DNA from: Amycolatopsis suaedae
GTDB lineage: Bacteria; Actinomycetota; Actinomycetes; Mycobacteriales; Pseudonocardiaceae
NCBI RefSeq assembly: GCF_004214935.1
Contig: NZ_SFCC01000011.1
Span: forward strand, 248,001 to 312,000
DNA length: 64,000 nt
Reading direction: 5' to 3'
A program made the translations under genes and the position numbers. The notes beneath the pieces are model-generated. The model searched no databases and had not been told where the DNA came from. It saw only the letters and a program-made list of their open reading frames with translations. Positions within the stretch are counted from its first letter, which is position 1; every line of letters begins with the position of its first letter. Shown here one piece after another: positions 1-10,200 of the stretch.

Positions 1-15
1 AGCAAAGGACGTCAG

Positions 16-2427
16 GTGAACCGTCGCCTCGATCGCCCCCGACGGGGTGACGCCGACGGTTCGCGCTCTACCGCACGTGCGCATGCGGGCGGCTGGCGCC
101 TGCGCAACTGGCGGTTGCGCACGAAGCTGCTCGTGGTCCTGCTGATCCCCACCGTCGCGGTCGTCGCGCTGGCCGGGCTGCGGGTGCGGGTCGACCTGGC
201 CGAGGCGGACCGGCTCGCGGAGGCCGCCAGCAGGGTCCACGTCGAGGTCGCGTTGAGCGAGCTGACCCATCAGCTGCAACGTGAGCGCGACCTGACCGTT
301 CGCCACGTCGCCGCGGGCCGCCCCGCCGACGTCACCGAGTTGCGTGACCAGCGTGCCAGGGTGGACACCGCCGTCGGCCGGTTCGGCACCGAGCTGACCG
401 CCGCCCGCCCCCGGCTGACCGCCGAGGCCGCGACCGCGTTCGGCCGCGTGCAGGACCAGCTCGGTGGCCTGACCGGCCTGCGTTTCGCCGGGGAGCACTC
501 CGAGTTCCCCGCCGACGCCGTACTGCGGTCCTACGGCGACCTGGTCGCCGGCCTGCTCGCCGCCGGCGCCCAGCCGGTGACCGAGACGACCGAACCGGAG
601 CTGGCCGGTCTGCAGCTGGCGACGCACGCGCTGGCCCGGATCAAGGAGCAGATGTCGGTCAAGCGGGCGCTGCTGGCCGAGGTGCTGCAGGTCGGCAACG
701 TCTCCGACGAACGGCTGCGCGCGCTGCTCGGCGCCGAGGCCGAGCTGGCGGCGGCCCGGCACGACTACCGCCAGTTCGCCACCCCCGAGCAGCAGCGGAT
801 GTACGACGACACCGTCATCGGCATCGTCGTCGACATCGGCAACGACATGGTCGAGGCGGTCGTCACCAGGGCGGAGGGTGACCAGCCGCTGGCCGGTCTC
901 GACCCGGTCCGCTGGGACACCGCCGCCACCTACACGGTCAACCAGGCCCGCAAGGTCGAGGAGGCCCTGCAGGTCATGGCGCAGAACCGCACCGACGCCC
1001 TCGCCGAGATGGCCCGCACCGCCGCCCTGCGGGACGCCGGGGTCGTGTTCGGTGTCGTGTTGCTGGCGGTCGTGCTCGGCGTGCTGATCCTGCGGTCGCT
1101 GCTGCGGCCGCTGCGCACGCTGCGCCGGTCCGCGCTCGAGGTCGCCGAACACCGGCTGCCCGCGGCCGTCCAGGGCATCCTCGCCGACCCCGAACCGCCA
1201 CACCCGGGGACGCCTGCCGGGTCGACGGTCGCGCCGGTGCCGGTGTTCAGCCGCGAGGAGTTCGGCGAGGTCGCCAGAGCCTTCGACGCGGTGCACGGCG
1301 AGGCCGTCCGGCTGGCCAGCGAGCAGGCCAGGCTGCGGGAGAACATCAACGCGATGTTCGTCAACCTCTCCCGCCGCAGCCAGGATCTGGTCGAGCGGCA
1401 GCTGTCGGTGCTGGACCGGATGGAGGCCGACGAGCAGGACCCGGACACGCTGGGCGGGCTGTTCGAGCTGGACCACCTGGCCACCCGGATGCGGCGCAAC
1501 AGCGAGAACCTGCTGGTGCTGTCCGGCCACGACCTCGGCAGGGAGGTCGAGGGGCCGGTGCTGGCCGACGAGGTCGTCGGCGCGGCGCTGTCGGAGGTCG
1601 AGCACTACCAGCGGGTCGAGCTGGCGCCCGCGCCGCAGCTGGTGGTGCGCGCCGAGGCGGTCAGCGACCTGGTGCACGTCATCTCCGAGCTGCTGGAGAA
1701 CGCGACCGCGTACTCCCCGCCGGACACGCTGGTGTCGGTCTACAGCGAGGTCAACTCCGACGGCGACTGGAGCATCGAGATCCTCGACCGCGGATCGGGT
1801 ATGCCGGAACCCGAGCTCGCCAGGCAGAACGCGAGGCTGGCCGCGCCGCCCGACGTCGACGTCGAGGTCTCCCGCCGGATGGGCCTGTACGTGGTCGCGC
1901 GACTGGCCCATCGGCACGGTATCCGTGTGCGGCTTGCCCAGTCGTCCGGCGGCGGGCTGGAGGCGATCGTCGTCGTGCCGTCGCGGCTGGTGATCGTGCT
2001 GCCCCCGGAACCGGAGCCGGAGCCCGAACCGGCGATGCCGCTGTCCGTGCTGACCTCGCCGCCGGAGCCGATCGTCGACCCCGAACCGGAGCCGGAACCC
2101 GAGCCGGAGCCGGTGTGGCCGGTCGCCGACGAGCCGATCTGGCCGCAGAGCGACCCGGAACCACCCCGCCGCGCACCGGTGGTCGGCCGTGTCGAGCAGG
2201 CTCCCGAGTGGCCGACCGAAGCGGACGATCCGGACGCGTTCGACTTCGACGGCCCGACCGACCGCATGCCCGCCTACGAGGCGGTGCTGGCCCAGTGGTT
2301 CCGCACCGCTGAGGAACGCCCCACACTCACGCTGTCACCGGAGGCCGTTCGCGGGAGGATGTCCAGGCTGCAGGACGGTGTCGAGCGCGGTCGAAGCGCG
2401 CGGATCAAAGAAGGAAGTGAGCGGTGA
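16..2427 (+). CDS. Nitrate/nitrite-sensing (NIT) domain sensor histidine kinase, CvnA-like
   Basis: 803 residues from a GTG with AAAGGA 7 bases upstream. Layout: basic N-terminus, membrane helix about 38-55, extracytoplasmic NIT-type helical sensor about 65-330, second helix about 343-363, HAMP, a helical segment around the NLSRRSQDLVERQL motif, then an HATPase_c domain with the N-box ELLENA and a DRGSGM loop. A run of about 50 residues of Pro-Glu repeats follows (about 660-710), and the protein ends with a short RMPAYEAVLAQWF motif. It closely resembles the conservon kinase at 7284 but has no Roadblock or G-protein genes beside it, so it may be an orphan paralogue. A classical HisKA phospho-acceptor is not obvious, as is usual in this family. 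The ligand is unknown; the NIT name is a family label and does not prove nitrate binding. Confidence 0.9.
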   Translation: MNRRLDRPRRGDADGSRSTARAHAGGWRLRNWRLRTKLLVVLLIPTVAVVALAGLRVRVDLAEADRLAEAASRVHVEVALSELTHQLQRERDLTVRHVAAGRPADVTELRDQRARVDTAVGRFGTELTAARPRLTAEAATAFGRVQDQLGGLTGLRFAGEHSEFPADAVLRSYGDLVAGLLAAGAQPVTETTEPELAGLQLATHALARIKEQMSVKRALLAEVLQVGNVSDERLRALLGAEAELAAARHDYRQFATPEQQRMYDDTVIGIVVDIGNDMVEAVVTRAEGDQPLAGLDPVRWDTAATYTVNQARKVEEALQVMAQNRTDALAEMARTAALRDAGVVFGVVLLAVVLGVLILRSLLRPLRTLRRSALEVAEHRLPAAVQGILADPEPPHPGTPAGSTVAPVPVFSREEFGEVARAFDAVHGEAVRLASEQARLRENINAMFVNLSRRSQDLVERQLSVLDRMEADEQDPDTLGGLFELDHLATRMRRNSENLLVLSGHDLGREVEGPVLADEVVGAALSEVEHYQRVELAPAPQLVVRAEAVSDLVHVISELLENATAYSPPDTLVSVYSEVNSDGDWSIEILDRGSGMPEPELARQNARLAAPPDVDVEVSRRMGLYVVARLAHRHGIRVRLAQSSGGGLEAIVVVPSRLVIVLPPEPEPEPEPAMPLSVLTSPPEPIVDPEPEPEPEPEPVWPVADEPIWPQSDPEPPRRAPVVGRVEQAPEWPTEADDPDAFDFDGPTDRMPAYEAVLAQWFRTAEERPTLTLSPEAVRGRMSRLQDGVERGRSARIKEGSER

Positions 2428-3119
2428 CGGCTCTGCTCGAGGTGATCGCGCTCGGCGCGCACGACGCCGAACGGGCTCAGGAGGGCGGTGCGGACAGGCT
2501 GGAGCTGGTCGCCGACATGGCCGCCGACGGGCTGACGCCACCGGCCGGGGTGGTGCGGGAGGTCCTTTCGGCGACCGATCTGCCGGTGCGGGTCATGCTG
2601 CGGGACACCGCCGGTTTCGCGCCGGCCGATCTCGACGCGTTGCGCCGCACGGCGGGTGAGCTGCTCGCCGTGGGTGCGCGGGAGTTCGTGCTCGGCTTCC
2701 TGACCCCGCACGGTGCCGTCGACGCCGAGGCCTGCCGTGCCGTGCTGGCCGAGCTGGGCGGGGCGCGGTGGACGTTCCACCGCGCACTGGACCACGCGGC
2801 CGACCCCGTCGCGGCCTGGGGCGTGGCGGCCGGGCTCGGCTGCGACACGGTGCTGACCGCCGGGCACCCGGGCGGTGTCGACCAGGGGCTGGACGTGCTG
2901 CACCGGCTGGCCGACCTGGACGGCCCGCCGGAGCTGCTGGTCGGCGGCGGCCTGCGGGAGGAGCACCTCCCCGTGCTGCGGGCGGCCGGGGTCCGGGCGT
3001 TCCATGTCGGTGGCGCGGTGCGTCCGGGGGGCTGGGCCGAGCCGGTCGACGCGGCGGCGGTGCGCCGCTGGTCGGACCTGGTCAACGGGCTCGGCGCGGT
3101 GACACCAGCCCCAGCGTGA
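2424..3119 (+). CDS. cutC: CutC family protein (copper homeostasis)
   Basis: 231-residue single-domain TIM-barrel protein beginning LLEVIALGAHDA, with the family features GADRLEL near residue 30, LGFLTPHGAVD near 90 and TFHRALDHAADP near 115. CutC proteins were named for copper tolerance in E. coli, but the biochemical role is unsettled. The GTG start overlaps the stop of the upstream kinase by four bases, so the two are probably translationally coupled. Its last 38 bases overlap tail-to-tail with the MFS gene on the other strand. Confidence 0.9.
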   Translation: MTALLEVIALGAHDAERAQEGGADRLELVADMAADGLTPPAGVVREVLSATDLPVRVMLRDTAGFAPADLDALRRTAGELLAVGAREFVLGFLTPHGAVDAEACRAVLAELGGARWTFHRALDHAADPVAAWGVAAGLGCDTVLTAGHPGGVDQGLDVLHRLADLDGPPELLVGGGLREEHLPVLRAAGVRAFHVGGAVRPGGWAEPVDAAAVRRWSDLVNGLGAVTPAPA

Positions 3120-4230
3120 GCGCGGTGACGCCGGCGAGCGCGCCACCCGCCCACAGCACCGTGTCCGGGCCGCCGGTGTCCAGCAGCAGCCCGCCGAACA
3201 GCGAGCCGAGCGAGATCGCGACCTGGAAGGCCGTCACGAACAGCGCCGACGCGGCCTCGGTGGACTTCGGCACCACGGTGTAGAGCCACACCTGCAGCGA
3301 CAGCGGGACACCGCCGTAGGCGGCGCCCCAGACGACCAGCAGCCCGATCACGGCGGCCAGCGATCCGCCCGCGAACGGCAGGGTCACCGCGGCCAGGGCG
3401 AGCGAGAGGGCCGCTGCCGCCAGCGTGTGCCGAGGGGCCCGCTGGGCGAAGGTGCCCATGGTGAACGTCCCGATCAGCCCCGCCGCGCCGTAGACCAGCA
3501 GCAGGGTGCTGACCAGTTCCCTGGGCACGGCCGGGGCGCGTTCGAGGAACGCGACCAGGTAGGTGTACGCGCCGAAGTGGCCCGCGACGATCAGGAACAC
3601 CGCGCCGAACGCGAACCGCACCGTGGGATCGCGCAGCAGGCGGGGCAGGTCGGCAGGCCGGACCGCGCTGTGCGGCGGCAGCGGTGGCAGCAGCAGGGCC
3701 TGGACGGCGAGCACGGCGAAGGCGAGGACACCGAGCACGGTGAACGTGATCCGCCAGGTGGTCAGGTCGGCGATGAGCCGCCCGGCGGGCAGGCCGAGCA
3801 CCGAGGCCAGTGACACGCCGGAGTAGACGACGGAGATCGCGCGGCCGACCAGGTGCTCGGGTACCAGCCGGCCGGCGACCCCGGCGGCGACGGCCCAGAA
3901 CCCGCCGACGCTCACCCCGACCAGGACGCGGCCGGCCAGCAGCACCGGGTAGTTCGGCGCCACGGCCGCGAGCGTGTTGGCGCCGATGAGCAGGACGAGC
4001 AGCCCGCCCAGGACGATCCGCCGGTCCAGCCGCCCGGCGGCGACGGCGATCACCGGTGCGGCGACGGCGGCCACCAGGCCGGGGATGGTGACCGTGAGCC
4101 CGGCGGCGCCCTCGGTGATCCCCAGCTCCGGGCTGATCGCGGTGAGCAGCCCGACCGGCAGGAGCTGGGTGGTGATGGTGGCGAACGTCCCCAGCGCCAC
4201 CGCCACCACGGCCGGCCAGTAGCGGAGCAC
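3082..4230 (-). CDS. MFS transporter, DHA1/AraJ-like exporter
   Basis: 382 residues with about twelve hydrophobic segments and the MFS signature around GRVLVGVSVGG (near residue 100), typical of drug:H+ antiporter-1 proteins of the AraJ/YdhP type. The GTG start follows the stop codon of the upstream permease gene directly, so it could be read as a fourth gene of that operon, but no good ribosome site is visible. The substrate cannot be inferred. Its 3' end overlaps cutC convergently by 38 bases. Confidence 0.8.
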   Translation of the reverse strand: MLRYWPAVVAVALGTFATITTQLLPVGLLTAISPELGITEGAAGLTVTIPGLVAAVAAPVIAVAAGRLDRRIVLGGLLVLLIGANTLAAVAPNYPVLLAGRVLVGVSVGGFWAVAAGVAGRLVPEHLVGRAISVVYSGVSLASVLGLPAGRLIADLTTWRITFTVLGVLAFAVLAVQALLLPPLPPHSAVRPADLPRLLRDPTVRFAFGAVFLIVAGHFGAYTYLVAFLERAPAVPRELVSTLLLVYGAAGLIGTFTMGTFAQRAPRHTLAAAALSLALAAVTLPFAGGSLAAVIGLLVVWGAAYGGVPLSLQVWLYTVVPKSTEAASALFVTAFQVAISLGSLFGGLLLDTGGPDTVLWAGGALAGVTALTLGLVSPRRAR

Positions 4231-5082
4231 TTACCCGTCCCGGTGCGGGAGTTCTTCGGCGGTCGCCGCGACGCGCCCCTTGCGGCGCTGACGGCTCTCC
4301 AGCCAGCGGGCCAGCCGCGACAGGCCGAAGTTCACCACGAAGTACACGGCCGCGATGACGAGGTAGGCCTGGATGAGGATGCTGACCTGGCTCTGCTGGT
4401 AGTAGCCGATCAGTACCTTGGTGCTGTACAGCAGTTCGCTGTAGCTGACCACGAAGCCGAGCGAGGTGTCCTTGAGCACGCCCGCGGACTGGCTGACCAG
4501 CGAAGGGACGACCCGGCGCAGTGCCTGCGGCAGGATCACCAGCCGCATGGCCTGGCCGTTGCTCAGGCCGAGTGCCGCGGCCGCCTCGCCCTGGCCGCGG
4601 TCCAGCGACAGGATTCCCGCGCGGAAGATCTCGGCGAACTGCGCGGAGTTGGACACCGCGAGCGGCACGACGAGCTTCCACAGCAGCGGCATGTTGATGC
4701 CGAGCTGCGGAAGGGCGAACAGCGTGACGAACACCAGCAGCAGGGCCGGGACGACCCGCACGACCTCCATGTAGGCCCGCGCGGCTCCCCGCAGCACGGC
4801 GGGGCCGGACACCCTGGCGACAGCGAGCAGCAACCCGGCCGTACCACCGATGGCGATGGCCAGCACGGCGGCCAGCACGGTGGAGCCGAGGGCGTCCAGG
4901 ATGAACCGCCAGATCAGCCAGTCGGTGAAGATACCCCACTTGGCGGGGTCCAGCTCACCGTTGACGGAGAACTGCCGGATGGCCAGTGCCACCAGCACCG
5001 CGCCGGCCAGGAGGCTGACGACCGTGGCGATGCGGATGCGGCGGCGGGCGCGTGGCCCCGGCTCGTCGAACAGGACGTTCAC
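4231..5082 (-). CDS. Glutamate/polar amino-acid ABC transporter permease (GluD-like)
   Basis: 283-residue inner-membrane permease of the HisM/GltK type. It has an N-terminal helix about 18-40, then a five-helix core, with the EAA loop visible around GQGEAAAALGLSNGQAM (near residue 170). Its start overlaps the end of the neighbouring permease (ATGA), and substrate-binding protein, permease and permease lie in one direction as in Corynebacterium gluBCD. The charged C-terminal tail is cytoplasmic. Substrate assignment as glutamate rests on similarity to GluD and is tentative. Confidence 0.85.
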   Translation of the reverse strand: MNVLFDEPGPRARRRIRIATVVSLLAGAVLVALAIRQFSVNGELDPAKWGIFTDWLIWRFILDALGSTVLAAVLAIAIGGTAGLLLAVARVSGPAVLRGAARAYMEVVRVVPALLLVFVTLFALPQLGINMPLLWKLVVPLAVSNSAQFAEIFRAGILSLDRGQGEAAAALGLSNGQAMRLVILPQALRRVVPSLVSQSAGVLKDTSLGFVVSYSELLYSTKVLIGYYQQSQVSILIQAYLVIAAVYFVVNFGLSRLARWLESRQRRKGRVAATAEELPHRDG

Positions 5083-5723
5083 CGGTGGATCACCAGCTTC
5101 CGCTCCAGCAGGCCGGTGACCACGGTGATGACGACGGCGAGCAGGGCGTAGAGCACGCCCGCGCCGGTGAACAACACGATCGGTTCCGCCTCGATGAGGT
5201 TGATGCGGTTGGTCGTGGTGGTCAGCTCGACCACCCCGACGGCGCCCGCCAGCGCGGTGTTCATCAGCAGCGCGACGGTGACGTTGCCCAGCGGCTGGAT
5301 GACGCTGCGCAGCGCCTGTGGCAGTACGACCGAGCGCAGGGAGGCGCCGAACCCGAGGCCGAGCGCGCGGGCGGCCTCGGCCTGGCCGGTGGCCACGGTG
5401 TTGATGCCGGTGCGCAGGGTCTCCGCGTAGTAGGCGGCGGAGTACATCGAGATGGCGATGACCGCGGTGGTGAACAGGTCGAACTGGATGCCGATCTCCG
5501 GCAGCGCGAAGACGAAGATCACCAGCCAGGCCAGCAGCGGGACGTTCTGGAACACCTCGACGTAGGCGGTGCCGAACATCCGTAGCGGGGTGACCGGCGC
5601 GACCCGGAACGCCACGATGAACAGTGCGATGACGAACGCGCCGACGGCGGACAGCGCGAACAGCTCGACCGTGAACAGAGCCCCCTCGGCGAACTCGTCG
5701 AGGTGGTCCAGTAGTGCGTTCAT
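5079..5723 (-). CDS. Glutamate/polar amino-acid ABC transporter permease (GluC-like)
   Basis: 214-residue permease with about five membrane helices and the EAA motif region GQAEAARALGLGFGASLRSVV near residue 135, which is the contact for an ATPase. It pairs with the downstream permease to form the heterodimeric channel. It lies 68 bases downstream of the binding-protein gene, and that gap is filled by a perfect 16-bp hairpin that may lower expression of the permeases relative to the binding protein. Confidence 0.86.
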   Translation of the reverse strand: MNALLDHLDEFAEGALFTVELFALSAVGAFVIALFIVAFRVAPVTPLRMFGTAYVEVFQNVPLLAWLVIFVFALPEIGIQFDLFTTAVIAISMYSAAYYAETLRTGINTVATGQAEAARALGLGFGASLRSVVLPQALRSVIQPLGNVTVALLMNTALAGAVGVVELTTTTNRINLIEAEPIVLFTGAGVLYALLAVVITVVTGLLERKLVIHR

Positions 5724-5739
5724 CTCAGACTTTCATCGT

Positions 5740-5776
5740 CGTGAAGGCCACCTTCGTGCTGAAGGTGGCCTTCACG
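5740..5776. repeat. Intergenic hairpin repeat (GTGAAGGCCACCTTC family), copy 1
   Basis: Perfect inverted repeat: CGTGAAGGCCACCTTC, a five-base loop, then its exact complement. It sits between gluB and gluC. The same arm sequence recurs at 28294, 44795/45176 and 59994. In RNA it would be a strong stem inside the operon, so attenuation or mRNA protection is possible, but the spread of copies shows it is a dispersed repeat. Confidence 0.9.
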
Positions 5777-5791
5777 AGCTTTCGGTGGACC

Positions 5792-6733
5792 TCAGGAGCC
5801 CGGGACGGAACCGATGGCGGGCGGGTTCGGGGCCTCGCCGGCGACGACGCTGCCGAGGGAGTCCTTCCACGCCTGCTGCCACAGGCCCGCGCCCTGGATC
5901 TTGGTCAGCCACTGGTTGACGAACTGCTTGAACGAGTCGTCGCCGTGCTTGAGGCCGATGCCGTACGGGTCGCTGGTGAACGGCTCGCCGCGGATCTCGA
6001 TCTTGTCGTTGAGCCGGGCGCTGGCCGCGAGCAGCGTCAGGTCCTGCACGTAGGCGTCGCCGCGGCCCTGCTCCAGCGCCTGGACGCATTCCGGGTCGGT
6101 GCCGAAGGCGACGATGTCGGCCTGCGGTGCCTGCTGCTTGATCGCGTCGATGCCGGGGGTGTTGGCGCCCGCGATGACCTTCTTGCCGTTGAGGTCGGAC
6201 GGCTTGGTGATGCCGTTCTTGCCCTTGAGCACGGCGATGGCCTGGCCGGAGATCAGGTACGGCCCGGCGAAGGCGACCTTCTGGGCCCGCTCCGGGGTGA
6301 TCGTGTAGGTCTGGAAGACGACGTCGACCGTGCTGTTCTGCAGCAGCGCCTCGCGGGTCTCCGAGCCGGAGTTGACGATCTTCGCGCTGGGCGCGCCGAT
6401 GATGTACTTGGCCAGCAGCTTGCCCAGCATCGCGTCGAAGCCCTCGGTCTCGCCGGTGGTCGGGTTCTGCTGGGACAGCAGCGGCGCGTCGAGCGAGCCG
6501 CCGATGAGCAGCTCACCGCGCTGCTTGATGGCGGTGGCCGTCGGGCTCTTCGCCAGTTCGTCGGGCGTGGCGACGGGGGCCCGGTCGAGGAAGCTCTGCG
6601 TGTTCTGCTGACCGCCGGGGGCGGGCGGAGGCGGCACGGTGCCGCCGTCCGAGGAACACGCACCGGTCAGGCCGATGACGGCGAGGGCTGCCGTCGCGGC
6701 GATCCGGGTACGCGTCGAGGACGCCAATCGCAT
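5792..6733 (-). CDS. Glutamate-type ABC transporter substrate-binding lipoprotein (GluB-like)
   Basis: 313 residues from the ATG at 6733; AAGGAAGG lies about 9 bases upstream, which favours it over an ATG three codons earlier. Signal peptide about 1-25 ends in a lipobox-like LTGAC (Cys 26), followed by a Pro/Gly linker and a bilobed solute-binding domain of the SBP_bac_3 family (TPERAQKVAFAGPYLISGQ segment about 175-195). It is anchored outside the membrane and delivers substrate to the two permeases. The expected gluA ATPase gene, first in the Corynebacterium operon, is absent here. Confidence 0.88.
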   Translation of the reverse strand: MRLASSTRTRIAATAALAVIGLTGACSSDGGTVPPPPAPGGQQNTQSFLDRAPVATPDELAKSPTATAIKQRGELLIGGSLDAPLLSQQNPTTGETEGFDAMLGKLLAKYIIGAPSAKIVNSGSETREALLQNSTVDVVFQTYTITPERAQKVAFAGPYLISGQAIAVLKGKNGITKPSDLNGKKVIAGANTPGIDAIKQQAPQADIVAFGTDPECVQALEQGRGDAYVQDLTLLAASARLNDKIEIRGEPFTSDPYGIGLKHGDDSFKQFVNQWLTKIQGAGLWQQAWKDSLGSVVAGEAPNPPAIGSVPGS

Positions 6734-7283
6734 GGTCGACATTTCCTTCCTTGACCCAGGACTGCCACGCGGGCATTGGCGACCGGCGGTCTACCGACAG
6801 TAGAGGGATCCGCGGCAGCCACTGCTCCATCGGGGGAAGCGTGCGCGGCACGTGCGAAGAATGGTTCAGTCCATGTACTGGCGTCAAGCGTCGCTGGTCA
6901 GGGATTTCCGTACGTGCGACGAAGGCGGGCATGGTGTCACACCTTGATCCGTTTCTCATCATGTGGACACTTGGATGTCCGATTAATCGGCGTCGCCGTA
7001 CCGCTGGCCGGACGCTCGACCTCCGCTCGCCGCAACCGGTTCTGGGTACTTCTACCCTCGCGCACTGCGTTCGAGCAGCCGTGATAAGGAACGTCGACCT
7101 TCCGTTTCTCCCCCGCACTGGGTACTCTCAGGCCCCAATCGGGTGAGTTGTGCCTTGTATTCACGCTGGGGTTTGCAGCGCACGGTCATCCGCCCACGCG
7201 GACCGAGCCGCCCCCTGCTCTCGCCGCGTGGGAACCTGATGCAGGCGGAAAGTCGGCTTCATCGAACGGGAAGGAACTCCTCG
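6734..7283. other. Divergent intergenic region with two dyads
   Basis: About 550 bases between gluB and the conservon kinase with no convincing gene; the open frames here have poor codon position bias. It must hold both promoters. Two adjoining dyads are the only structure seen: GGACA and TGTCC separated by six bases (6965-6980), and the perfect 12-bp palindrome CCGATTAATCGG (6979-6990). They overlap by two bases and may be operators. The local base composition is clearly less G+C-rich than the flanking genes. Confidence 0.55.
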
Positions 7284-10200
7284 GTGCCCCAGCTCACCAG
7301 CGGGGAGCGCGGTCGCAAGGCGGTGTCTTCGACGGATCCTCGTGTCGCACAAAGTGATAGCGCGACAGCGAGAAGTAACGTCGACGGCACCAACGGAGTA
7401 ACGCGGCCGGCTCGGACCCGGGGCCTTTCCAACTGGCGGGTGAGCGCCAAGCTGGTCGTGGTTTTCCTCGTTCCGACGATCGCCGCACTGTTCCTGGCCG
7501 GCCTGCGTATCTACAACGGCTTCGAGGAAACCGGCGTCTACGACCGCGCGCAGCAGCGGATCGAGCTGAGTGAGCGGGTCGCGGCGACGGTCCACGAGGT
7601 GCAGCGCGAACGCGAGACGATGGCCGCGTGGATCATCTCCGGCCGTCCGCAGGGCCGTGGTGAGCTGGACGACCAGATCACCCGCTCGGATTCGGCCGCC
7701 AACGAGCTGCGGGCCTCCGAGTCCATCATCGAGACGATCGACGACCCGCCAACGGCCAGCCGCTACGAGCAGGCACTGACCCGGCTGCGTGGCCTGGGTG
7801 AGCTGCGGGTCTCCGCGGGGGACACGGCGTTCCCGGCGTCGGCGGCGCTGATCTCCTACACCGGTGTCGTCGAGGCGCTGCTGGCGGTGTCGGACAGTTT
7901 CAGTTCCGACGTCACCGACGCCGGGCTGCAGGAGCGTCACGACGCGCTGTCGGCGCTGGCCCACGCCAAGGAGTTCTCCGCCCAGCAGAACGCGTTCCTG
8001 CGTACCGCCACGATCCGCAACAAGTTCGATCCCGCCGAGCTGAACAGCATCACCACCGCCGAGGCGAACCTGGTCTCGGCCATCGACAGCTTCACCAACT
8101 CGGCGACGCCGCAGGCGCGGCAGGTCTACTCGAACACGGTCGTCGGTGAGCAGGTGTCCCGCCGGTTCCAGCTGCAGCAGCTGGCCCTGCAGCGGGCCGC
8201 GGCCGGGCTGCCGGAGCTGAGCATCGACGCGTCGCAGGTCGGTCAGGCCTCCGCGGTGACGCTGGACCTGGTCCGCCAGGTCGAGGAGGCCCTGCTGGCC
8301 GACGCCAAGTCCTACACCGGCGGCCTGCTGACCTCGGTGCAGCGGGAGCTGATCATCACCTCGGCGATCATCGTCGCCGGTCTGCTGATCGCGTTGCTGA
8401 CGATGGCGATCGTGGCCCGGTCGATGCTGCGGCCGCTGCGTAGGCTGCGGGTCAACGCGCTGGAGGTGGCGAACAAGCACCTGCCGGAGGCCGTCGACCG
8501 GATCATGGCCGAGTCGGACCCGAAGGCCGCCGCCGAGCGGGCGGTCGCGCCGGTGCCGGTGCACACGACGGAGGAGATCGGCCAGGTCGCCAGGGCCTTC
8601 GACGCGGTGCACGGCAAGGCCGTCCAGCTGGCGGCCGAGCAGTCGCTGCTGCGGGAGAACGTCAACGGCATCTTCGTCAACCTGTCGCGGCGGTCGCAGC
8701 GGCTGGTGGAGCGGCAGCTGGGTGTGATCGACCGGCTGGAGGCCGACGAGCAGGATCCGGACCATCTGGCGAGCCTGTTCGAGCTGGACCACCTGGCGAC
8801 CCGGTTGCGCCGCAACGGCGAGAGCCTGCTGGTGCTCTCCGGCGCGGGTCTGGCCAAGTCGGTGCCAAGGCCGGTGCCGGCCGCGGACGTGATCGGTGCC
8901 GCGGTGTCGGAGATCGAGCAGTACTCGCGGGTGGATGTCGGTGTCGTGCCCGCGCTGGCCGTGCAGGGCCTGGCCATTCACGACCTGGTGCACCTGCTGG
9001 CCGAGCTGCTGGACAACGCCACCTACTTCTCCGAGCCGGAGACGAAGGTCACCGTCCGCGCGGTGATGACCAGGCGCAAGTCGCTGGCCATCCAGATCAC
9101 CGACAAGGGCGTCGGGATGTCCGACGCGCAGCTGGCCGAGTCCAACCGCAGGCTGGCCGACCCGCCGGACCTGGACGTCTCGGTGACCCGCCGGATGGGC
9201 CTGTACGTGGTGGCGCGGCTGGCGAAGCGGCACAACATCGAGGTGCAGCTGCGGGAGAACGAGGACATCGACGGCGGCACGGTCGCCCGGGTCGTCGTCC
9301 CGGAGAACCTGCTGATCGACCTGCCGCCGAGCGAGCGGCCGCCGCGTACGGACACGTCGCTGCCGTCGATTCCGCCGGTGCGTCCGGACGGCACCCCGCC
9401 GCCGCCGTCGACCGGCCCGCAGCCGGCCGTTCGCCAGGAGCCGGTGGCGCAGCCCCGCGAGGGACAGGGGCTGGTGCCGCTGGCCCAGCCGATCAGCCTG
9501 GACGACCTGGTCGGTGGCACGGTGAGTGCCGCGGGCCCGTTCCTGACGCCGAAGCGCGAGACTTCGCCGGAGCCGGCTCACGGGGCCGACGAGCACGGGT
9601 TTCCGCAGACCGACGTCGACCAGCCCGCCCCGGCCGAGGCGCCGGCGCCGCCGCGGCTGGAGCTGCCCAAGCGCGAGCCCACCTACGTTCCGGTGGCGAA
9701 GGCCGAGCCGAGGCCGGAGGAGTCGCAGGAGGAGCAGGTGGGCAGTGCGCTGGACGACGACGTGCCCACTCGCCGCCTGCCGATCTACCAGTCGGTGCTG
9801 TCGCGGTGGTTCAGCGAGGCCGAGGACGGTGAGGCCGAGGGCGGTCAGGCCGAGGCAGGCGAGCCGGCGGAGGCCGCGGCCCCGGAGGGAGCCGAGGGAG
9901 GCGGCGTGACGGAAGGCTGGCGCAGCGCGTCCGACGAGGGGTGGCTGGCGGCGCAGGCTCTGCTGGAGTCCAAGGACGAGGAAATCACCCCGGCCGGTCT
10001 GCCCAAGAGGACGCCCAACGCATACTTGGTACCCGGCTCGGTCGGCGGCGAGGAGACGACGATGTTCGCCGACGGTGCCGGTGAGCAGCAGGCGGGTGCC
10101 GCCACGGGTGGCGGTGCCGGCCGGTCTGCCGCCGCCGCACGGGAGCGGATGGCCAGTTTCCAGCGTGGCTACCGGTCCGGCAGGCATGCGCTCGCGGAGC

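Noticed and set aside
1980..2130. Pro-Glu codon repeat in the first kinase as a DNA repeat element
   Set aside because: It stays in frame and encodes a low-complexity linker, so it is coding variation.
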